64,000 nt of DNA, from NCBI RefSeq assembly GCF_947490095.1, contig NZ_CANLFS010000008.1, forward strand, positions 1 through 64,000, given 5' to 3'. The stretch is from an uncultured Halomonas sp. (GTDB lineage Bacteria > Pseudomonadota > Gammaproteobacteria > Pseudomonadales > Halomonadaceae). Shown one piece after another: positions 58,850 through 64,000 of this stretch. Both the position numbers and the translations under genes were made by a program. The stretch's first letter is position 1; each line of letters begins with the position of its first letter. The notes beneath the pieces are model-generated. The model had not been told where the DNA came from. It worked only from the letters and a program-made list of their open reading frames with translations, and searched no databases.

Positions 58850-59299
58850 GTGGACGAGAGCAACATCAACTGGATTCTGGCCGTCGCTTGCCTGCTGGCC
58901 GGCATCGGCCTGGGGGCCTTGGGCTATCACCTTCTCAATGCCGGCACCGATGGCAGGCAGCGCCTTCGCCAGCGCCTCGCCGAGCGCGACAGGGAGCTCT
59001 CGGCCCTGCGTGACGGCCTGGACGAGCACTTCGATGAAGTCGGTCGCCTGACCGACACGCTGCGCCACAGCGGAGAGGCCCTGGCCGCCCGCCTGGCCGC
59101 GGATGCCGCCGCCCTCGGCGGACACACCCCGAGCCGTCGCGGCCTGGCCGTGGATGCGGCCGCGCCCTCTTCCGACGAGACCGATGGCGAGGCGGTACCG
59201 ACCCCCAGGGACTACGCCGACGGCTCCGGCGGAACCCTGTCCGAAGACTTCGGCCTCAAGGAGTCCGAGAGCCAGGAGCCCGAAACACCTCGCTACTGA
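58850..59299 (+). CDS. zapG: YhcB/ZapG-family envelope protein (DUF1043)
   Basis: 149 residues from GTG 58850 with GGGAG upstream. One N-terminal membrane helix (about 8-30), a short coiled coil (RQRLRQRLAERDRELSALRDGLDEHFDEVGRLTDTLRHSGEALAARL) and a polar, acidic, probably disordered tail. The family is a non-essential divisome/cell-wall coordination factor. Adjacent to zapE in the usual divergent arrangement. Its stop codon begins a 17-bp repeat. Confidence 0.9.
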   Translation: MDESNINWILAVACLLAGIGLGALGYHLLNAGTDGRQRLRQRLAERDRELSALRDGLDEHFDEVGRLTDTLRHSGEALAARLAADAAALGGHTPSRRGLAVDAAAPSSDETDGEAVPTPRDYADGSGGTLSEDFGLKESESQEPETPRY

Positions 59300-59348
59300 A
59301 CCGGTATATGCCATGAATCGGCATACGCCATGAACCGGTATACGTCAT
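59298..59348. repeat. 17-bp tandem repeat, three units
   Basis: Units at 59298-59314, 59315-59331 and 59332-59348 (GAACCGGTATATGCCAT-type) start at the second base of the zapG stop codon. They precede a terminator hairpin. Confidence 0.9.
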
Positions 59349-59357
59349 AGTGGCTCT

Positions 59358-59386
59358 CGACGCCCCGCTCCACGAGCGGGGCGTCG
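59358..59386. terminator. Bidirectional terminator between zapG and the NIF3 gene
   Basis: 13-bp stem CGACGCCCCGCTC / GAGCGGGGCGTCG with a three-base loop between the two convergent stop codons. Confidence 0.8.
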
Positions 59387-59398
59387 GCGTTCATGGCC

Positions 59399-60160
59399 TC
59401 AGGCCGGGTTATCGATATCCACGAAGCGATGCTCGAGGGCGAACTCCGCGGCCAGCCATTCGCCCAGCGCCCGAACGCCGTCTCGCTCGGTGGCATGATG
59501 CCCGGCACACAGGTAGTGAATACCCAGTTCACGGGCCAGGTGGGTGGTTCGCTCGGAGATCTCCCCGGAGATAAAGGCATCGGCCCCCGCCTCCCAGGCC
59601 GCGGTAATCATGTCCTGGGCGCCGCCGGTGCACCAGGCCACACGCTGAACGTCGCCCTTGCCCGGGGCCTCGACCAGCAACGCCTCTCGCCCCAGACATT
59701 CCCCGACATGGGTAGCGAGCGCCTGGGCCGGCATCCGCGACGAGGGCGCCCCCAGCCACAGGAGCCCCTCCCCCGGCTCGCCATCGGCGCAGCCGTGTGC
59801 CGTGAAGCCCAGCCGCCGCCCCAGCGCCGCGTTGTTACCCAGCTCGACGTGGGCATCCAGCGGCAGATGATAGGCCAGCAGGTTGATATCGTGAGTCAGC
59901 AGGGTCTGGAGACGTCGGCGCTTCATGCCGGTCACTGCCACCGGCTCGTTCTTCCAGAAGTAACCGTGATGCACCAGCACCAGGTCGGCGCCCCAGGCGA
60001 CCGCCTCCTCGAGCAGCGCCTGGCTGGCGGTGACGCCACTGAGCACCTTCGTGACGTCTTCTCGCCCCTCCACCTGCAGGCCATTGACGGTATAGTCGTT
60101 AAAGCGTTCGGCCTGCAGCTTGCGCTCGCAGGCCGCTACCAGGGTATCGCGCTGTGCCAT
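59399..60160 (-). CDS. NIF3/YbgI-family dinuclear metal protein
   Basis: 253 residues from ATG 60160, with GGAGGCGAC just upstream. Metal-site motifs: LVLVHHGYFWKNE (two histidines), HLPLDAHVELGNN, and ALLVEAPGKGD followed by CTGGAQDMITAAWEAGADAFISGEISERTTHLA and CAGHHATERDGVRAL. The family forms a hexamer with a di-metal centre and is annotated as GTP cyclohydrolase I type 2-like, but the true reaction is unknown. Adjacent to the DegS/AlgW-type gene, as in Pseudomonas. Confidence 0.93.
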   Translation of the reverse strand: MAQRDTLVAACERKLQAERFNDYTVNGLQVEGREDVTKVLSGVTASQALLEEAVAWGADLVLVHHGYFWKNEPVAVTGMKRRRLQTLLTHDINLLAYHLPLDAHVELGNNAALGRRLGFTAHGCADGEPGEGLLWLGAPSSRMPAQALATHVGECLGREALLVEAPGKGDVQRVAWCTGGAQDMITAAWEAGADAFISGEISERTTHLARELGIHYLCAGHHATERDGVRALGEWLAAEFALEHRFVDIDNPA

Positions 60161-60260
60161 CGTCGCCTCCGGACGGGGTCGAATGAAGGTGTTACCATGC
60201 GTCGATTGTAACCGCCAGCACCCGGCTCCGACGACCGCCCAGACAAGGACCGAGCTCCGC

Positions 60261-61520
<1,260 letters not shown>

Positions 61521-61556
61521 CGGCTCCTGTCACGCCGGCCCTTCCGCCACAATGCC

Positions 61557-61592
61557 AACCACACTACCAACCACACTACCAACCACAACGCC
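61557..61592. repeat. 12-bp tandem repeat, three units
   Basis: AACCACACTACC at 61557-61568 and 61569-61580, then AACCACAACGCC at 61581-61592, whose last bases begin the stem of the next hairpin. Confidence 0.88.
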
Positions 61593-61621
61593 AAGGCCCC
61601 ACCGAATGGTGGGGCCTTGGC
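61590..61621. terminator. Bidirectional terminator between degS and hisD
   Basis: Perfect 14-bp stem GCCAAGGCCCCACC / GGTGGGGCCTTGGC with loop GAAT, followed on the plus strand by ATCTTGC. Confidence 0.85.
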
Positions 61622-61647
61622 ATCTTGCTCGCCATCATTCAGCGCAC

Positions 61648-62967
61648 TCAGGCCTTGATACGGTACTCGGCGCTGCGCGCGTGGGCCGTCAGTGACTCGC
61701 CGCGGGCCAGCACCGAGGCCACCCTGCCCAGGGTCGATGCCCCTTCATCCGAGCAGTTGATGATCGATGAGCGCTTCTGGAAGTCATAGACGCCCAGCGG
61801 CGACGAGAAGCGTGCGGTTCCCGAGGTGGGCAGCACGTGGTTGGGCCCGGCACAGTAATCACCCAGCGCCTCGGCGGTGTAGCGCCCCATGAAGATGGCC
61901 CCGGCATGGCGCACCTCGGGCAGCCATCCCTCGGGGTCGGCCACGGAAAGCTCGAGATGCTCGGGGGCGATGCGGTTGATCAGCGTGACCGCCTCGGCTC
62001 GATCGCGGCAGCGAATCAGCGCCCCCCGCCGAGAGAGTGATTCCCGCACGATCCCATGGCGCTCCAGGGTCGGCAGCAGCCGATCGATGGCCGCCTCCAC
62101 GGCATCCAGGTGCTCGTCGTCCCAGCCGACCAGAATGGCCTGGGCATCCTCGTCATGCTCGGCCTGGGAGAAGAGGTCCATGGCCAGCCAGTCGGGGTCT
62201 GTCTCGCCATCCGACACCACCAGGATCTCCGAAGGCCCGGCGATCATGTCGATGCCTACCTGCCCGAAGACCGCCCGCTTGGCGGTCGCCACGTAGATAT
62301 TGCCCGGCCCGACGATCTTGTCGACCCGCGGCACCGTCTCGGTGCCGTAGGCCAGGGCGGCGATGGCCTGGGCGCCGCCCACCGTGAACACCCGGTCGAC
62401 CCCGGCAAGGTGGGCGGCGGCCAGCACCAGCTCGTTGAGCACGCCATCCGGCGTGGGCACCACCATGATGATCTCGCGGACACCGGCCACATGAGCGGGA
62501 ATCGCATTCATCAGCACCGACGAGGGATAGGCCGCCTTGCCCCCCGGCACATAGATGCCGGCACGATCCAGCGGCGTGACCTGCTGGCCGAGGACGGTGC
62601 CGTCCTTCTCGGTATATTGCCAGGACTCGGGCTTCTGACGCTGGTGGTATAGGCGAATGCGCTCGGCCGCCTGGGCCAGCGCCTCGCGCTGCTCGACGGG
62701 CAGCCCTTCATAGGCGCGACGCAGGCGAGGCGCCGTCAGGGTCAACTCCACCATGCTCGCCGCCGAGAGGCGATCGAAGCGGTTGCTGGCTTCCACCAGG
62801 GCCGCGTCGCCACGCCCCTTGACCGCCTCGAGAATCTCGCTGACGCGCGCCTGAACCTCACCATCCGAGACCCCTTCCCAGGCCAGCAGATGATCAAGCC
62901 GCGCCGCAAAATCGGCATCGGTCGTGGCGAGGCGGGAGATTCCAGAAGAGGCGTTGGTCTCGGTCAT
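61648..62967 (-). CDS. hisD: Histidinol dehydrogenase
   Basis: NAD- and zinc-dependent enzyme for the last two oxidations to histidine. 439 residues. [64 protein letters not shown] and AGPSEILVV are family signatures; [10 protein letters not shown] carries zinc-site residues and APEHLEL the catalytic base region. On the same strand as hisG; hisC, which often follows in related genomes, is replaced here by the convergent degS-type gene. Confidence 0.97.
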   Translation of the reverse strand: MTETNASSGISRLATTDADFAARLDHLLAWEGVSDGEVQARVSEILEAVKGRGDAALVEASNRFDRLSAASMVELTLTAPRLRRAYEGLPVEQREALAQAAERIRLYHQRQKPESWQYTEKDGTVLGQQVTPLDRAGIYVPGGKAAYPSSVLMNAIPAHVAGVREIIMVVPTPDGVLNELVLAAAHLAGVDRVFTVGGAQAIAALAYGTETVPRVDKIVGPGNIYVATAKRAVFGQVGIDMIAGPSEILVVSDGETDPDWLAMDLFSQAEHDEDAQAILVGWDDEHLDAVEAAIDRLLPTLERHGIVRESLSRRGALIRCRDRAEAVTLINRIAPEHLELSVADPEGWLPEVRHAGAIFMGRYTAEALGDYCAGPNHVLPTSGTARFSSPLGVYDFQKRSSIINCSDEGASTLGRVASVLARGESLTAHARSAEYRIKA

Positions 62968-62986
62968 GGCTGCATCTCTATGGTGT

Positions 62987-63022
62987 CGGGCCTGTTGGTA
63001 TCGGGCCTGTTGGTATCGGGCT
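62987..63022. repeat. 15-bp tandem repeat upstream of hisD
   Basis: Two full units and part of a third (TCGGGCCTGTTGGTA) in the 94-base hisG-hisD gap. Confidence 0.8.
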
Positions 63023-63061
63023 GGTCGAGTCTGTCGGCAGGCACTTCAGTCGGCACACAGC

Positions 63062-63715
63062 TCAGCCAGCAACGCCTTCGCGGCGAGCGGCGACCGCTTG
63101 CTCGAGGCGCTCGAGCAGCGGCTTGATGCGCGCATGCTTCATGGTCATTGCCGCCTTGTTGACCACCAACCGAGTGGAGATCGGCGCAATCAGCTCACTG
63201 GGCTCCATTCCGTTGGCACGCAGGGTGTTACCGGTATCGACGATATCCACGATCTCGTCGGCCAGGTTCATCAACGGCGCCAGCTCCATGGCGCCGTAAA
63301 GCTTGATGACCTCGGCCTGAATGCCCTGTTCGGCATACCAACGCCGGGCGATATTGACGAACTTGGTGGCCACCCGGCGCCTGGCGAGGGCCGGCTCGGC
63401 GCCGCGAATCCCCGCGGTCATCAACTTGCAGCGGGCGATCTCGAGGTCCAGCGGCTCATAGAGTCCCTCGGCGCCATGCTCGAGAAGCACATCCTTGCCC
63501 GCCACCCCCAGATCCGCGGCCCCCAGCTGCACATAGGTCGGCACATCGGTGGCCCGGATGACCACCAGCTTGACATCGGGCAGGTTGGTATCGAACAGCA
63601 GCTTGCGGCTCTTGCCCAGGTCCTCTACCGGCTCGACGCCGGCGTCGGCCAGCAGCGGCAGGGTCTCGTCGAGAATACGGCCCTTGGAGAGGGCCACGAT
63701 CAATTGTTTGCTCAT
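63062..63715 (-). CDS. hisG: ATP phosphoribosyltransferase, short catalytic form
   Basis: First step of histidine synthesis. 217 residues: the short HisG form that needs the regulatory partner HisZ, which is not in this window. [52 protein letters not shown] and the PRPP loop [16 protein letters not shown] are clear. 37 bases downstream of murA on the same strand. Confidence 0.97.
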   Translation of the reverse strand: MSKQLIVALSKGRILDETLPLLADAGVEPVEDLGKSRKLLFDTNLPDVKLVVIRATDVPTYVQLGAADLGVAGKDVLLEHGAEGLYEPLDLEIARCKLMTAGIRGAEPALARRRVATKFVNIARRWYAEQGIQAEVIKLYGAMELAPLMNLADEIVDIVDTGNTLRANGMEPSELIAPISTRLVVNKAAMTMKHARIKPLLERLEQAVAARREGVAG

Positions 63716-63752
63716 GCTTTCGCCTTGGTCATTTCATTGATCAAGCTAGAGG

Positions 63753-64000
<248 letters not shown>

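Overview
The window is a chromosomal segment of a high-GC gammaproteobacterium. Gene order and protein sequences point to the Halomonadaceae (Halomonas-like) or a near relative. This is inferred from synteny such as murA-hisG-hisD / degS-type protease / NIF3 / zapG / zapE / rplM-rpsI / petABC / sspAB / dolP-diaA-yraN-lpoA / rsmI / rnpB / dcw cluster / lpxC / secA-argJ-mutT, which resembles Pseudomonas and Halomonas chromosomes. No phage, plasmid, transposase, CRISPR array or tRNA gene was seen. The window starts just beyond the 3' end of dcd and ends inside murA (5' part missing).

Layout. 0-7.3 kb: dcd, an Mrp/ApbC-type Fe-S carrier ATPase, a membrane-anchored coiled-coil protein, a small-subunit-type pseudouridine synthase, a spermidine-synthase-like protein, a YihY/BrkB membrane protein and a phospholipase D-like protein. 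7.4-14.4 kb: an accessory-looking transport and sensing block. A tripartite tricarboxylate transporter (tctCBA) is divergent from four overlapping genes encoding a shortened IclR regulator, a TctD-like response regulator, a TctE-like sensor kinase and an orphan periplasmic binding protein. 14.3-24.5 kb: cobA, a Na+-dependent NSS transporter, cfa, a RecQ-like helicase with unusual domain order, phhB with an aromatic aminotransferase, an NCS2 purine permease and a Nudix-ThiE fusion. 24.5-31.9 kb: argJ, secA, a small secreted ORF directly upstream of secA, dciA (divergent), lpxC and ftsZ. 32-47.3 kb: the division and cell-wall (dcw) cluster ftsA-ftsQ-ddlB-murC-murG-ftsW-murD-mraY-murF-murE-ftsI-ftsL-rsmH, nearly all joined by 1-4 base overlaps, with no mraZ. 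47.4-64 kb: rnpB, rsmI divergent from lpoA-yraN-diaA-dolP, then sspA-sspB, the cytochrome bc1 operon, rplM-rpsI, zapE/zapG, a NIF3 protein, a DegS/AlgW-type protease, and hisG-hisD with the end of murA.

How the genes work together. Most of the window makes and divides the envelope: MurA (partial), MurC-F, MraY, MurG, Ddl, FtsI, FtsW, FtsL, FtsQ, FtsA, FtsZ and LpoA build and constrict peptidoglycan; LpxC starts lipid A; SecA exports proteins; DolP, DegS-type protease, ZapE and ZapG tend the envelope and divisome. The bc1 complex feeds respiration.

Two observations stand out. First, the ORF between lpxC and secA has a signal-peptide-like N terminus, ends in an R-R-G-P-P stretch and can pair its last codons with the secA leader. 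This is the arrangement expected of a SecM-type secretion monitor. Second, 3' gene ends are decorated by short tandem repeats (7-mers at three loci; 12-, 13-, 15- and 17-mers at four others), mostly next to hairpins. The three 7-mer loci share one architecture: a stop codon, then a triloop hairpin, an ATAAGC motif and a perfect 7-bp array. They look like one family of uncharacterised repeat elements.
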